In this document: in pieces, positions 17,458 through 25,715 of the stretch
Layout: each line of letters starts with the position of its first letter
Numbering within the stretch: the stretch's first letter is position 1
From: Roseiarcus sp963742305
GTDB lineage: Bacteria; Pseudomonadota; Alphaproteobacteria; Rhizobiales; Beijerinckiaceae
NCBI GenBank assembly: GCA_963742305.1
Contig: CAVULN010000016.1
Span: 186,001 to 250,000, forward strand
Direction: 5' to 3'
Length of the DNA stretch: 64,000 nt
The notes under the pieces: generated by a model
What the model was told of the DNA's origin: nothing
The model's database searches: none
What the model saw: the letters and a program-made list of their open reading frames with translations, nothing else
Made by a program: the position numbers and the translations under genes

Positions 17458-19083
17458 TAGCCCATCTTATGCAGAGGGCGATTTTGAGGCTGGCGGCCAT
17501 GGCTTAAGCAGCTGGAATCGCATAGGATTCGGTTGCCAAAACCCATCCTTTGCGCGCCTTCGCGCCTGCCACGGCCACCATGACCGACGATATGATCCCG
17601 CTATTCTCGTTTCCAGCCATCCAGGGCAAGAAAGTCACAGCCGCGTTTGATGGCGGCCGGCTTTCTTCGGACGGCGGGGTGATGCTGCTGTCGATGGCGG
17701 ATCGACGCTTGGGGGTGGCCGAGCGTCTGGCGCGCTGCATTCCCGATCGGCGCGATCCCTCGCGTATCGCCCATACGATCGCCGACATGATCCGGGCCCG
17801 GGTGTTCGCGATCTGCTGCGGCTATGAGGACGCCGACGACCTCGACGTGCTGCGCTGCGATCCGGCGTTCAAGCTCGCCTGCGGACGGCTGCCCGACAGC
17901 GGGCGCGACCTGTGTTCGCAGCCGACCCTATCGCGGCTCGAAAACGCATCGGGTCTGAAGGACGTGATCCGCCTGACCTATGCGCTCGTCGACCAATGGA
18001 TGGCCTCTTACGCAATGGCGCCGTCTCGCGTCACGCTCGACATCGACGACACCTGCGACGTGGCGCACGGCCATCAGCAGCTTTCGCTGTTCAACGCCCA
18101 CTATGGCGAGCGCTGCTTTCTGCCGATCCATGTCTACGACACGGAGAAGAGCCGTCCAGTCGCGGTGATCTTACGCCCCGGCAAGACGCCGTCGGGCATC
18201 GAAGTTCGCGCCTATCTGCGCCGGCTCGTGCGCCACATCCGCTCGCGCTGGCCTTCGACCCGCGTCTTGTTCCGAGGCGATGGACATTATGCCCGGCCCG
18301 AGGCGATGACTTGGTGCGAGGAGAACGACGTCGACTACGTGTTCGGCCTTCCCGGCACGAAGCCCTTGTCGAAGAAAGTTGACGAGACTGCCGACGCCGT
18401 TCGCACCGAGCGCGCCGTCGGCGACAAAGACGTCGTGCGCGGCTACGCCGAGACGCGCCACAGGGCCGGCTCGTGGCACAAGGAGCGGCGCGCCATCGCC
18501 CGCATCGAGGCCACGCGGCTCGGCCTCGACATCCGCTTCATCGTCACCAACCTCGACCACGGCTCGGCCGAATGGCTCTATGAAACTCTCTACTGCGCGC
18601 GTGGGCAGGCGGAAAATCTCATCAAGCTGCACAAGGCTCAGCTTGCCTCCGACCGCACGTCGTGCCGCTCGGCGCTCGCCAACCAGGTCCGCCTCGTTCT
18701 GCACACCGCTGCCTACTGGCTCATGCTCGCCGTCCGCGACGCCATTCCGAAAGAGCGCGATCTGGCCAAGGCCGAGTTCGCGACATTGCGCCTCAAGCTG
18801 CTCAAGATCGCCGCCCGCGTCATCGAAATGGCGAGCCGCGTCCGTCTGGCCTTCGCCGCCGCCTGTCCCGAGGCCCAGCTCTTCGCTTGCCTACCTGCCG
18901 CGCTCATGCCGCGCGGACCCTGAATGACGGGGCGCAAAAGCCCCTTCGCCCTGCCGTTTCCTCCAACGCGTTCAAAAGTGCCGGTCTCGATGCGGTGAAA
19001 ACAACCGGAAGACAAACCGCGTTCGTCCTCAACCCGCCCAGACCGAACCCGACGACCTGCTCGCGTCACGAATAGATCGGGAT
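17458..19083 (+). mobile_element. IS1380-family insertion sequence
   Basis: This is a 1.63-kb element inserted in tauE. The hexamer TAGTCT occurs at both junctions (17453-17458 and 19083-19088), so the 4-bp target duplication typical of the family lies within it (for example AGTC at 17454-17457 and 19084-19087). The exact ends are uncertain by one base because of this. The terminal inverted repeats are weak: TAGCCCATCT on the left against ATCCCGATCT on the right. It contains one transposase gene on the plus strand, opposite to the surrounding operon. Confidence 0.88.
17580..18923 (+). CDS. IS1380-family transposase
   Basis: The DDE transposase has 447 residues from the ATG at 17580 (MTDDMIPLFSFPAIQGKK). 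Family features include the N-terminal FDGGRLSSDGGVMLL, the first acidic pair in TLDIDDTCD, the second acidic residue in FRGDGHY, and a C-terminal YCARGQAENLIKLHK segment containing the DDE glutamate. Length and motifs indicate an intact, potentially active enzyme. A GGGGC-GCAAAA-GCCCC hairpin (18929-18944) directly follows the stop and may be a terminator. Confidence 0.92.
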   Translation: MTDDMIPLFSFPAIQGKKVTAAFDGGRLSSDGGVMLLSMADRRLGVAERLARCIPDRRDPSRIAHTIADMIRARVFAICCGYEDADDLDVLRCDPAFKLACGRLPDSGRDLCSQPTLSRLENASGLKDVIRLTYALVDQWMASYAMAPSRVTLDIDDTCDVAHGHQQLSLFNAHYGERCFLPIHVYDTEKSRPVAVILRPGKTPSGIEVRAYLRRLVRHIRSRWPSTRVLFRGDGHYARPEAMTWCEENDVDYVFGLPGTKPLSKKVDETADAVRTERAVGDKDVVRGYAETRHRAGSWHKERRAIARIEATRLGLDIRFIVTNLDHGSAEWLYETLYCARGQAENLIKLHKAQLASDRTSCRSALANQVRLVLHTAAYWLMLAVRDAIPKERDLAKAEFATLRLKLLKIAARVIEMASRVRLAFAAACPEAQLFACLPAALMPRGP

Positions 19084-19438
19084 AGTCTGTTGACGATGAC
19101 TGACCAATGTGCGGCCACCGACGCAAACGGCACTGCCGCCGCCCGAAACGGCAGCGCGGAAGCGACCACGATCAAACTCATGGCCTTGTTGAGAATCACG
19201 GCTTGCAGTGGCGGGAACCGAAACGCTCCGATCAGCAGCGGCAAGCGGAATTCTGCGCCGCCCAGCCCGATCAGGCCGCCGAGCGCGCCGATGACGGCGC
19301 CGCCCAGGAAGGCGGTCGGCGGATCGCGTTTCGACGGCAAGTCTGCAGCAAGCATGGCGGCTCCTCCCGCTATACTATGGGCTACCGGCGCTGCGTGAAC
19401 ACAACCACCATTCGCTGCGAGCACGGAAATTGCGGCTG

Positions 19439-20752
19439 CTATGTTCGGGAGTCATTAAGGCTGGTATCCGATCGAGGCTCCGCGCGAAGGGCCTCCTGCC
19501 TCCTCGTCGTCGGGGCGCCGAAAATCGACGACGTCCGCCTCCGCAACAGCAGGAACAAGCCAACGGCTAGAATCACGTTGCCGATTGCGGCGGCTACGAA
19601 GATCCGAAGTGCGCCGTCGAACCCGCCCGCTGCAATGAGAGCCGTGCCTATGGACGGGGCCGCCGCCTGAGCAACGAGGCTGGGCATGGCGATACGTCCC
19701 ATAACGACGGGATAACGTTCGGGACCAAAAACTGCGAGCGGGAGCGTGCCTCGAGCGATGCTTTCGAGACCTATGCCAGCGCCATAGAGCCCTAACGCAA
19801 GTGGGATGATTGGCGCTCCGATCCACAGTGCCGCCAACCCAGCAGCGACGAGCGAGGTCGAGGCGACCTTCGTCAAAATCGGATGATGGTAGCGCGCGAT
19901 AACCATCTCGACCGCCCGGGCAGCTACCTGAGACGGTCCGACGAGCGCGCCGAGGCCCACGGCGGCAACCAGGGTAAGGCCCTTGGCTTGCAACATCGTA
20001 AGCAAATGAACCGAGAGCGTCGTCGAGATCACTGAACTGAGCGTGATCGTCGCGGCCATTGGGAGAAACAATGCGCCTCCCAGTAAACGAGGCGTTCTCG
20101 GTGGATTCATTGGCAAAATCGGCGACGCTGACAAAGGTGTCAGACGCTGAGGTTCGCGCGGCAGGACGAACATGTAGGCCGGCAATGCAGCCGCAAGCTG
20201 GAAGCCGGCGTAGACCAGACATACACCGCGCCATCCAAGATGGGCGTCAAGGAATGCTGAAAGAGGCCAGCAGACGGTGCTCGCAAAGCCGCCAAACAGT
20301 GTGAGCGTCGTGATTGCCGAGCGTCCCCCTTGCCCATACAGGCGTCCGAGGGTGGCAAAGGCCGGATCGTAGAGACCCGCGCCCATGCCGAGTCCAACCA
20401 GCAGCCAGGCGGTCAAAAAAGCAGAGAGAGAGTGCGCCAGCGCCAGAGCGGACAGGCCGGCCGCCAAGAGGCCCGCGCTTACGGCCAGGACCGGACGACC
20501 GCCACGGCGCGCAATCGCGCGGCCGACCCAGGGAGAAACCAGACCGGCGATCAACAGCCCGAGCGACAGGCCGCCCACCACCCAGGACAGCGACCAGCCG
20601 GTGTCAGCGGCGATCGGCTTCGCCAGAACCGCCGGGAGGTAGTAGGACGATCCCCAGGCGAATATCTGCGTCACCCCCAGCACAGAGATGATGACCACGC
20701 GGCTGGGAGTCTTGGATGCGACCCGAATGGTCTCGCCGGCGGCGCGGCTCAC
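19439..20752 (-). CDS. MFS efflux transporter in ars operon
   Basis: The 437-residue protein has about 12 hydrophobic segments, the MFS loop motif GRAIARRGGRPVL (near 75) and no signal peptide. The GTG start overlaps the stop of the upstream FAD oxidoreductase by 4 bases (GTGA), so both are translated together. MFS exporters in ars operons include ArsJ (thio/phospho-arsenate esters) and ArsK (trivalent arsenicals). No glyceraldehyde-3-phosphate dehydrogenase partner is present, which argues against ArsJ. A role in exporting an arsenic compound made or handled by the flavoprotein is inferred. It was followed by tauE before the IS insertion. Confidence 0.82.
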   Translation of the reverse strand: MSRAAGETIRVASKTPSRVVIISVLGVTQIFAWGSSYYLPAVLAKPIAADTGWSLSWVVGGLSLGLLIAGLVSPWVGRAIARRGGRPVLAVSAGLLAAGLSALALAHSLSAFLTAWLLVGLGMGAGLYDPAFATLGRLYGQGGRSAITTLTLFGGFASTVCWPLSAFLDAHLGWRGVCLVYAGFQLAAALPAYMFVLPREPQRLTPLSASPILPMNPPRTPRLLGGALFLPMAATITLSSVISTTLSVHLLTMLQAKGLTLVAAVGLGALVGPSQVAARAVEMVIARYHHPILTKVASTSLVAAGLAALWIGAPIIPLALGLYGAGIGLESIARGTLPLAVFGPERYPVVMGRIAMPSLVAQAAAPSIGTALIAAGGFDGALRIFVAAAIGNVILAVGLFLLLRRRTSSIFGAPTTRRQEALRAEPRSDTSLNDSRT

Positions 20753-22143
20753 TCAGCGGCCTCACATCCGCAACCCGGCTTTCCCAAATCTTTCGCCGCA
20801 GCGTCGGCGACGCAGCAGGCATCAACTCTTGCCGGCGCGGGCCCTCCGCAACAACCAGCCGACGAGCTCGACGCACTAGCGGGACGGGTGGAGCAAACGC
20901 CGGTTTCGGGAAGCACGAGCCGCACGTCGTCGGCCGCCGCCATGTCACCGTGGATCGCCGCCGCAATGGATCGGACTTGCTCGTAGCCGGTGAGAAGGAG
21001 GAACGTCGGCGCGCGGCCATAGCTCTTGATGCCGACTGTGTAGAAGCCAGGCTCCGGATGCGACAGCTCGCGATGTCCATGCGGCGGCACCGAGCCGCAA
21101 GAATGGATGTTCGGATCGATCAAGGGGCCGAGAGCTTTGGCGCTCTCGAGCCAAGGATCGAGATCAAGACGCAACTCGCGTGTCAGCGACAGGTCAGGGC
21201 GCTGTCCTGTGGCGGCGATGATCCGGTCGACCGGGGCGATCCACTTCACTCCTTTGGTTGTCTCGCCCTGAACGGCAATCGCGCCCCGCTCCTCCCTCAG
21301 CGCCAAGATAGCGAATCCAGTCATAAGCTCTACGCGGCCTTGATCGACGAGCTCTCTGATATTCGCCCCGAGCTCGCCGCGCGCAGGCAATTGGTCCGAG
21401 TCGCCGCCGCTATAGATTCGCGCGAGGTCGGCGCTACGCGTCGCCCACAAAAACGACGCGCGCGGCTCAGTTTCCGCGAGCTGGGCGAGTTCGAGCAGCG
21501 CGTTGGCAGCCGAATGCCCCGACCCGACCACAAGCGTCTTCTGACCCGCGTAGACGTGGCGGTCGCGGCCAAGGATATCCGGAATGCCATAAGCGATCCG
21601 ACCCGAGGATTCGGCTTCGCCCACGGCCGGCAGACCGTTCGCCCCGAGCGGATTCGGCGTCGCCCATGTACCTGACGCGTCGATCACCGCGTGCGCCAGA
21701 TCGCGTCGAATGCTGTCGCCCACTTTGACGATCAAGACGAAGGGCCGGACCTCGCGTCCGCGGCTGACCACCTTGTCAAGGCCATGGCGTGAAATCGCTG
21801 TGACGCGAGCATTGGTTTCAATGACGCCCGTTAGCTCGGGAGTCGCGGCAAGCGGCTGCAGGTAGGCGCTGATTAGCTCGCCCCCTGTCGGAAAGGCATC
21901 GGCATCTGGCATCCGCCACCCTCGACGGGCGAGCAACGCCGTCGTAGCCCTATCAACGCAATAGCGCCAAGGCGTGAAGACGCGAACATGTCCCCAGTCT
22001 CGCAAATTGGAGCCGACCGCTGGACCGGCTTCATAGATTTTGACCGGGAGGCCGCGAGCGATGAGGTGCGCGGCCGCGGCTAAACCAACCGGACCGCCGC
22101 CGATCACGGCGACGGGTAGAGATTCGTGAGTTGACGGGCGCAT
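20749..22143 (-). CDS. FAD/NAD(P)-dependent oxidoreductase with cysteine-rich tail, ArsO-like
   Basis: The protein has 464 residues. An N-terminal FAD-binding motif VAVIGGGPVGLAAAAHL starts near residue 10, a second dinucleotide site TLVVGSGHSAANALLELA lies near 205, and an ATGQRP motif follows near 310. This is the layout of flavin monooxygenase-like proteins found in ars operons (sometimes called ArsO). The last 40 residues carry CCGG, ACCVAD and CGC cysteine clusters, unusual for the catalytic fold and suitable for trivalent arsenic binding. The ATG at 22143 is chosen because GGAAGGA precedes it. It lies 46 bases after arsR and overlaps the MFS gene. Substrate unknown; oxidation of an arsenical is a guess from context. 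Confidence 0.8.
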   Translation of the reverse strand: MRPSTHESLPVAVIGGGPVGLAAAAHLIARGLPVKIYEAGPAVGSNLRDWGHVRVFTPWRYCVDRATTALLARRGWRMPDADAFPTGGELISAYLQPLAATPELTGVIETNARVTAISRHGLDKVVSRGREVRPFVLIVKVGDSIRRDLAHAVIDASGTWATPNPLGANGLPAVGEAESSGRIAYGIPDILGRDRHVYAGQKTLVVGSGHSAANALLELAQLAETEPRASFLWATRSADLARIYSGGDSDQLPARGELGANIRELVDQGRVELMTGFAILALREERGAIAVQGETTKGVKWIAPVDRIIAATGQRPDLSLTRELRLDLDPWLESAKALGPLIDPNIHSCGSVPPHGHRELSHPEPGFYTVGIKSYGRAPTFLLLTGYEQVRSIAAAIHGDMAAADDVRLVLPETGVCSTRPASASSSSAGCCGGPAPARVDACCVADAAAKDLGKPGCGCEAAE

Positions 22144-22189
22144 GTTCAGTCCTTCCGGTATAATAGAAATATTGAGCAAAAGACGCCTC

Positions 22190-22510
22190 CTAGGCGGCGG
22201 CCTCCTCTCGGGTCGTGGCGCATCCGGCGTCGACGCAGCATTCATCAACCAAAAATCCCACTAGGTCGTTCATTGCCGGATAGTTGGCGCGGCAAATCAG
22301 TGTTGTCGCTTGACGTTCTTGGGTCACAAGTCCCGTCAAGATCAGCCGGTGGAGGTGATGAGACAGCGTTGAGGCGGCGATGTGCAATTTCTCTTGGATA
22401 TGACCGACGGGCAGCCCCTCATTGCCTACCCGAACGAGGGCTCTGTAAACGCGCAGGCGTGTCGGATTGCCGAGCGCCTCAAGCTGCTTCGCGACTTTTT
22501 CGACTTTCAT
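22190..22510 (-). CDS. arsR: ArsR-family arsenic-responsive repressor (second copy)
   Basis: This is a 106-residue winged-helix repressor: EALGNPTRLRVYRALV, then the recognition helix region HIAASTLSHHLHRLILTGLVTQERQ. The arsenite-binding cysteines lie at the C-terminus (DECCVDAGC) rather than in the classical ELCVCDL site, as in the Acidithiobacillus/Corynebacterium type. I start at ATG 22510 (MKVEKVAKQLEALG). A TTGACA box lies about 35 bases upstream, which would make the leader very short. It should control the arsR-flavoprotein-MFS-tauE unit. Confidence 0.9.
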   Translation of the reverse strand: MKVEKVAKQLEALGNPTRLRVYRALVRVGNEGLPVGHIQEKLHIAASTLSHHLHRLILTGLVTQERQATTLICRANYPAMNDLVGFLVDECCVDAGCATTREEAAA

Positions 22511-22785
22511 GGAAATAGGAGTAGCCCGAAGCAGCTCGAGTGTCAATCGCTATTTCCACAAGTGTCGAATTTAACGTCGCACCCCGCGCAGCTCTACAGA
22601 AATCATCTTCGTCAGTTTGAATTGCTCGGAAGGCCGAGCACCTGGAGGGCCTTGCTCCGGAGAGGTTCGGTGATCGGGTAGAAGCCGAGACCCCTTGTGT
22701 TCGAAGAAATGGCGGAATCTGCTTCACGCGTCGTGGCTAGGCGGCCATTCACGCCGGCGAAGTTCTCCACTTCGTGGGAACGCGA

Positions 22786-23157
22786 TCATATGCACTGGCT
22801 CTCGTATGAGCCGCGGACGTCCGTGAGAGCTCCAATCACGTCGGCGCGCCAGAACACACGAACGATTTTCTGGCATATGAGTCCGCTCTGAACGAAGAAG
22901 CTCGCGTTTGGGTTGTCGCGACGCCGCCAGTCGGGAAAAAAGCCTTCATTTCCGAGGAAATCGACCAGCTTGTCCTCGCTCGACCCGATTGGGAAGCGCT
23001 CGCGCACACGATCATCAAATTCGCGGCTGAACTCGGATTCGTCGCCTGGCAACGTGGCAACGATCTCCGGAAGAGAGCGGAAGCTGGAGAACCTGCCCGC
23101 GGCAAAGGAAGCAGTCGCCAATAAGAGCGCTGAGGCCGACCATATCGCCCAGCGCAC
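22786..23157 (-). CDS. small exported or anchored protein downstream of aqpS
   Basis: This 123-residue protein is not one I recognise. The GTG start overlaps the aqpS stop (TAGTG), a coupled arrangement. An N-terminal hydrophobic segment (WAIWSASALLLATASFAAG) is a signal peptide or anchor. The rest is charged, with RVRERFPIGSSEDKLVDFLGNEGF resembling BamE/SmpA-like or immunity-type small folds, and two cysteines near the C-terminus. It closes the arsR-arsC-arsC-aqpS operon, so a role at the envelope linked to arsenite export is possible. Homologues elsewhere may be annotated only as hypothetical. Confidence 0.65.
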   Translation of the reverse strand: MRWAIWSASALLLATASFAAGRFSSFRSLPEIVATLPGDESEFSREFDDRVRERFPIGSSEDKLVDFLGNEGFFPDWRRRDNPNASFFVQSGLICQKIVRVFWRADVIGALTDVRGSYESQCI

Positions 23158-23855
23158 TACGTCCGCTCCAACGCCGCTAGACGCTCGGGAACACCTGACG
23201 CGCTGAAAAACCAGTTCATGACGCCGAGCCCCGCCAGCGCGCCGGCGAACTGCGCGACAATGAACATCGGCACGTCGGCTGGCGCGATCCCCGAAAAGCT
23301 GTTCGTCAGCGCGCGCGCGATCGTGACGGCAGGATTGGCGAAGGAGGTGGACGCGGTGAACCAGTAAGCCGCCGTTATGTAAAGACCGACCGCAACGGGA
23401 ATCGCCTCGCTCTTGAAACGCGATACGGCGAGAATGGTGACGATCAAGCCAAAGGTAGCGACAAATTCCGCGAACCATTGCGCGGGGCCCGTGCGCGCTT
23501 TGACCGCAAGCTCCAGCAAGGGCAACTCGAACATTCCGTGGGCGACAAGAGTCCCCGCGCAGCCGCCTATAATTTGTGCGCCCGCGTAGGGAAAGAATTC
23601 TCGCCACGGATGGTCTTTGCGCAAGCTCATCACCAACGAAACTGCCGGATTGAAATGCGCGCCCGAGATCGGTCCCAACGCCAAGATCAGCACGACCAAC
23701 ATTGCTCCGGTCGGAAGCGTGTTGCCTAGCAAGGCGAGAGCGACATTGCCCCCCGCGAGCCGCTCGCCCATGATTCCTGAACCCACGACTGTTGTCACAA
23801 GCAGCCCGGTTCCGAGACATTCAGCCGCCAGCCTTTTGGCGAGAGAAAATATCAC
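23157..23855 (-). CDS. aqpS: aquaglyceroporin AqpS, arsenite channel
   Basis: This 232-residue MIP-family channel has six hydrophobic segments and both pore motifs: NPAVSLVMS (first NPA) and NPAVTIARAL (second NPA, followed by the pore arginine). In Rhizobiales ars operons AqpS replaces ArsB or Acr3 and lets arsenite, produced by ArsC, leave the cell down its gradient. Context supports this: its start overlaps the stop of the preceding arsC by 4 bases. No ArsB or Acr3 pump is present in the island. Confidence 0.93.
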   Translation of the reverse strand: MIFSLAKRLAAECLGTGLLVTTVVGSGIMGERLAGGNVALALLGNTLPTGAMLVVLILALGPISGAHFNPAVSLVMSLRKDHPWREFFPYAGAQIIGGCAGTLVAHGMFELPLLELAVKARTGPAQWFAEFVATFGLIVTILAVSRFKSEAIPVAVGLYITAAYWFTASTSFANPAVTIARALTNSFSGIAPADVPMFIVAQFAGALAGLGVMNWFFSASGVPERLAALERT

Positions 23856-24277
23856 GCGCTCTCCACGGGCCGCCCAGCGTCGTGGACCGCGCGCTCACCA
23901 TCTTCCTTGAGGAATTGTCCCCGCTGCGCCGGCAGCAAGTCGAGAACCGTTTCCGAAGGTCGACACAGGCGTACGCCTTTCGGCGTCACCACGAGTGGTC
24001 TGTTTATCAGGATCGGATGCGTTTCGATTGCGTCGAGCAGCGCCTTATCCGACAGAGACAAATCGTCAAGGCCGAGATCGTGATATGGTGTTCCCTTCTC
24101 GCGCAGGATTTGGCGGACTGTCAGGCCGGCGCGAGTGAGCAATTGGGTCAGCAGCGCCCGCGCCGGCGGACATTTCAGATATTCGATAACGTGCGGCTCA
24201 ACCCCGGAATTGCGGATCATCGCAAGCACGTTGCGCGACGTTCCGCATGCTGGATTGTGGTAGATGATGATATCCAT
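23852..24277 (-). CDS. arsC: arsenate reductase, glutaredoxin-dependent ArsC
   Basis: The protein has 141 residues. The N-terminal IYHNPACGTSRNVLAMI carries the catalytic Cys (about residue 11) of the Spx/ArsC family. Arginines that bind arsenate follow: INRPLVVTPKGVRLCRP. It reduces arsenate to arsenite with glutathione and glutaredoxin in the cytoplasm. It overlaps the other arsC by one base and aqpS by four. Having two unrelated ArsC types in one operon gives independent electron supply (glutaredoxin and thioredoxin). Confidence 0.95.
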   Translation of the reverse strand: MDIIIYHNPACGTSRNVLAMIRNSGVEPHVIEYLKCPPARALLTQLLTRAGLTVRQILREKGTPYHDLGLDDLSLSDKALLDAIETHPILINRPLVVTPKGVRLCRPSETVLDLLPAQRGQFLKEDGERAVHDAGRPVESA

Positions 24278-24804
24278 TACGCGACCTGCGGCCTTGGCCT
24301 TGTCGCGCCTTCGAGTTGCCCGACCTCGCGCAGTTTCGCGTTCAGCGCCATCTTGTCGAGGCTCCTGATTGGCAGGTTCGTGAAAATGGAAATCCGATTT
24401 TTGAGGTACCGCGCCGCGAGTACGAACGCGGCCTCCTTTTGAATGTCCGTTCCTTCGACCGCGGCAGGGTCTTCAATACCCCAATGGGCGGTCATGGGCT
24501 GGCCCGGCCAGATGGGACACGTCTCGGCAGCGGCGGTATCGCAGACCGTGAAGACGAAATCCATCACGGGGGCGCCGGGCGCTGCAAATTCGTCCCAACT
24601 TTTCGATCGCAAGTCGTCGGTCGGATATCGGTAGCTTTCAAGTACCTTGAGGGCAAAGGGATTAACGGCGCCTCTGGGGTGGCTTCCGGCCGAGAAGGCG
24701 CGGAAGCGTCCTTTGCCTTCTTTCCTCAGGATGCTTTCGGCGAGGATCGAGCGCGCACTGTTGCCGGTGCAGAGGAACAACACATTGAACGTAAGTTCAG
24801 CCAT
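24277..24804 (-). CDS. arsC: arsenate reductase, thioredoxin-type (low-MW phosphatase fold)
   Basis: The 175-residue protein has the phosphatase-like P-loop LFLCTGNSARS near the start and DFVFTVCDTAAAETCPIWPG with the second and third redox cysteines around residues 86-95. This is the LMW-PTP-type arsenate reductase of the ArsC/ArsI-like group. The C-terminal extension beyond about 145 is usual in Rhizobiales versions. It overlaps arsR by 8 bases on the upstream side. The pair of arsenate reductases feeds arsenite to AqpS. Confidence 0.93.
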   Translation of the reverse strand: MAELTFNVLFLCTGNSARSILAESILRKEGKGRFRAFSAGSHPRGAVNPFALKVLESYRYPTDDLRSKSWDEFAAPGAPVMDFVFTVCDTAAAETCPIWPGQPMTAHWGIEDPAAVEGTDIQKEAAFVLAARYLKNRISIFTNLPIRSLDKMALNAKLREVGQLEGATRPRPQVA

Positions 24805-25153
24805 GAGCAGCCTCCTTCGGTGGGCAGCATGGGGTAAGGTCGGCGATCAGCGGAGCGCACAAATCGGCGCGTCCGCCGCAGCAGTCTTTAAGCAGAAACA
24901 ACGCGACCTCGCGGAAGTGATCGAGATTCGCGCGGTAAATGATTGAGCGACTTTGTCGCTCGCCGCCTATCAGTTTCGCGCGGGCAAGAATGGCGAGGTG
25001 CGCCGACATCGTGTTCTGGGGGACTTCGATAAGACGAGCGAGTTCGCCGGCGGGCACCCCTTCCGGCTCCCGGGCGACGAGCAGACGGAATGTCTGGAGC
25101 CGTGTCGATTGGGCGAGCGCGGCCATTGCGGCTATGACTTCGGTATCATCCAT
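24797..25153 (-). CDS. arsR: ArsR-family arsenic-responsive repressor (first copy)
   Basis: The 118-residue winged-helix protein has AALAQSTRLQTFRLLV and the recognition region VPQNTMSAHLAILARAKLIGGERQ. Candidate metalloid ligands are the C-terminal cysteines LKDCCGGRADLC and PCCPP, not the classical helix-alpha-3 site. It is the first gene of arsR-arsC-arsC-aqpS-orf123 and should repress that operon in the absence of arsenite. A palindrome directly upstream of its ATG is the likely operator. Confidence 0.92.
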   Translation of the reverse strand: MDDTEVIAAMAALAQSTRLQTFRLLVAREPEGVPAGELARLIEVPQNTMSAHLAILARAKLIGGERQSRSIIYRANLDHFREVALFLLKDCCGGRADLCAPLIADLTPCCPPKEAAHG

Positions 25154-25173
25154 ATATCCAGCCTACCAGATAT
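25154..25173 (-). promoter_or_regulatory. palindromic operator candidate at arsR start
   Basis: ATATC-N10-GATAT is a perfect inverted repeat ending one base before the arsR ATG (25153). Its position fits ArsR autorepression by blocking initiation. No strong Shine-Dalgarno sequence other than GGTAGG is visible inside the spacer, so the site would also mask it in DNA. Confidence 0.5.
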
Positions 25174-25649
25174 ACGGACCCTTGCAAGATGCTTCCGGGA
25201 ACACCAGCGTAATTACGGTTACGGTCCATTGTTGGGGCTTCGAGTCCAGAGACCCTTTTGCAGAGTGCAAGGAGGGGCTGGCTTTCGGGATGAACACGCT
25301 GTTTCAATTGGCCTTACCCAGCGCTCTTTCGAGAGGCAATGATTTGGGCCTCTCCGCGCCGCAATTCTCAGGCTTGTCAGGCCACCGCTCTCTCCAAAAC
25401 TCCGGCAATTGAGCGAATTGGCCCGTTCCGCTTGCCACTGCAAATCCTGCCGATTCGGCTCTATGACGAATATCGGCTTCAGACGGCATTCGACCTGCAC
25501 GGCAGGGCGTCGCAAGATATACTCTACGGCCTCGACTGGTCGATGATCCCGTGACCACTTTGCCGGGGTTGGTCGCAGGTCACCGGAATTGGCGAGCGCT
25601 GAAAACGCCCTGCTTCGTGCGCTGGCGTCCGACGTTATGCGGCGACATC
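25174..25649. other. right-end island region without recognisable genes
   Basis: About 480 bases between the arsR promoter and the att-arm motifs. Short frames exist on both strands but none has recognisable motifs or a good ribosome site. The arsR promoter should lie in its left part. It may contain debris from earlier insertions, but I see no inverted repeats or transposase fragments. Confidence 0.4.
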
Positions 25650-25669
25650 TTTTCCGTAAAATTTCCGTA
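25650..25669 (+). repeat. right-end paired TTTCCGTA motifs (candidate integrase arm sites)
   Basis: TTTTCCGTA at 25650-25658 and TTTCCGTA at 25662-25669 repeat the arrangement at 1306-1325, same orientation and same 12-base period. They lie 46 bases from the right att core. In a circular form the two pairs would flank the core, as arm-type sites do in attP. Confidence 0.6.
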
Positions 25670-25715
25670 TCACAAACAATTTAGGAGAAGATAACCCTGT
25701 AACTATATGATTTTT

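Larger units (their letters stand above)
16922..19355 (-). pseudogene. TauE/SafE-family anion exporter, interrupted by IS1380-family element
   Basis: The N-terminal part (19355 to 19084) starts at an ATG preceded by GGGAGGAG and encodes the glycine-rich GGAVIGALGGLIGLGGAEFRLP of the TauE/SafE fold. The C-terminal part (17457 to 16922) has the second repeat half, GFVIGIVAALLGVAGGELLIP. Removing the insertion with one target copy joins GTC AAC AGA CTA GTG GGC AGC, reading VNRLVGSLVGAWFGAGWA in frame, so this was one gene of about 265 residues. Family members export sulfite or other anions; in ars/aio islands the substrate is unknown. It sat between the MFS gene and aioX on the same strand and is now disrupted. 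Confidence 0.9.

Noticed and set aside
19439..20752. ArsJ assignment for the MFS transporter
   Set aside because: ArsJ normally pairs with a glyceraldehyde-3-phosphate dehydrogenase gene, which is absent here; kept as a general MFS exporter.
22786..23820. 344-residue minus-strand frame
   Set aside because: Its first 220 residues are an out-of-frame reading of aqpS. Only the last 123 codons, from the GTG at 23157, look like a real protein.
25219..25558. Short frames on both strands at the right end of the island
   Set aside because: No ribosome site, motif or composition pattern supports coding; treated as non-coding or debris.
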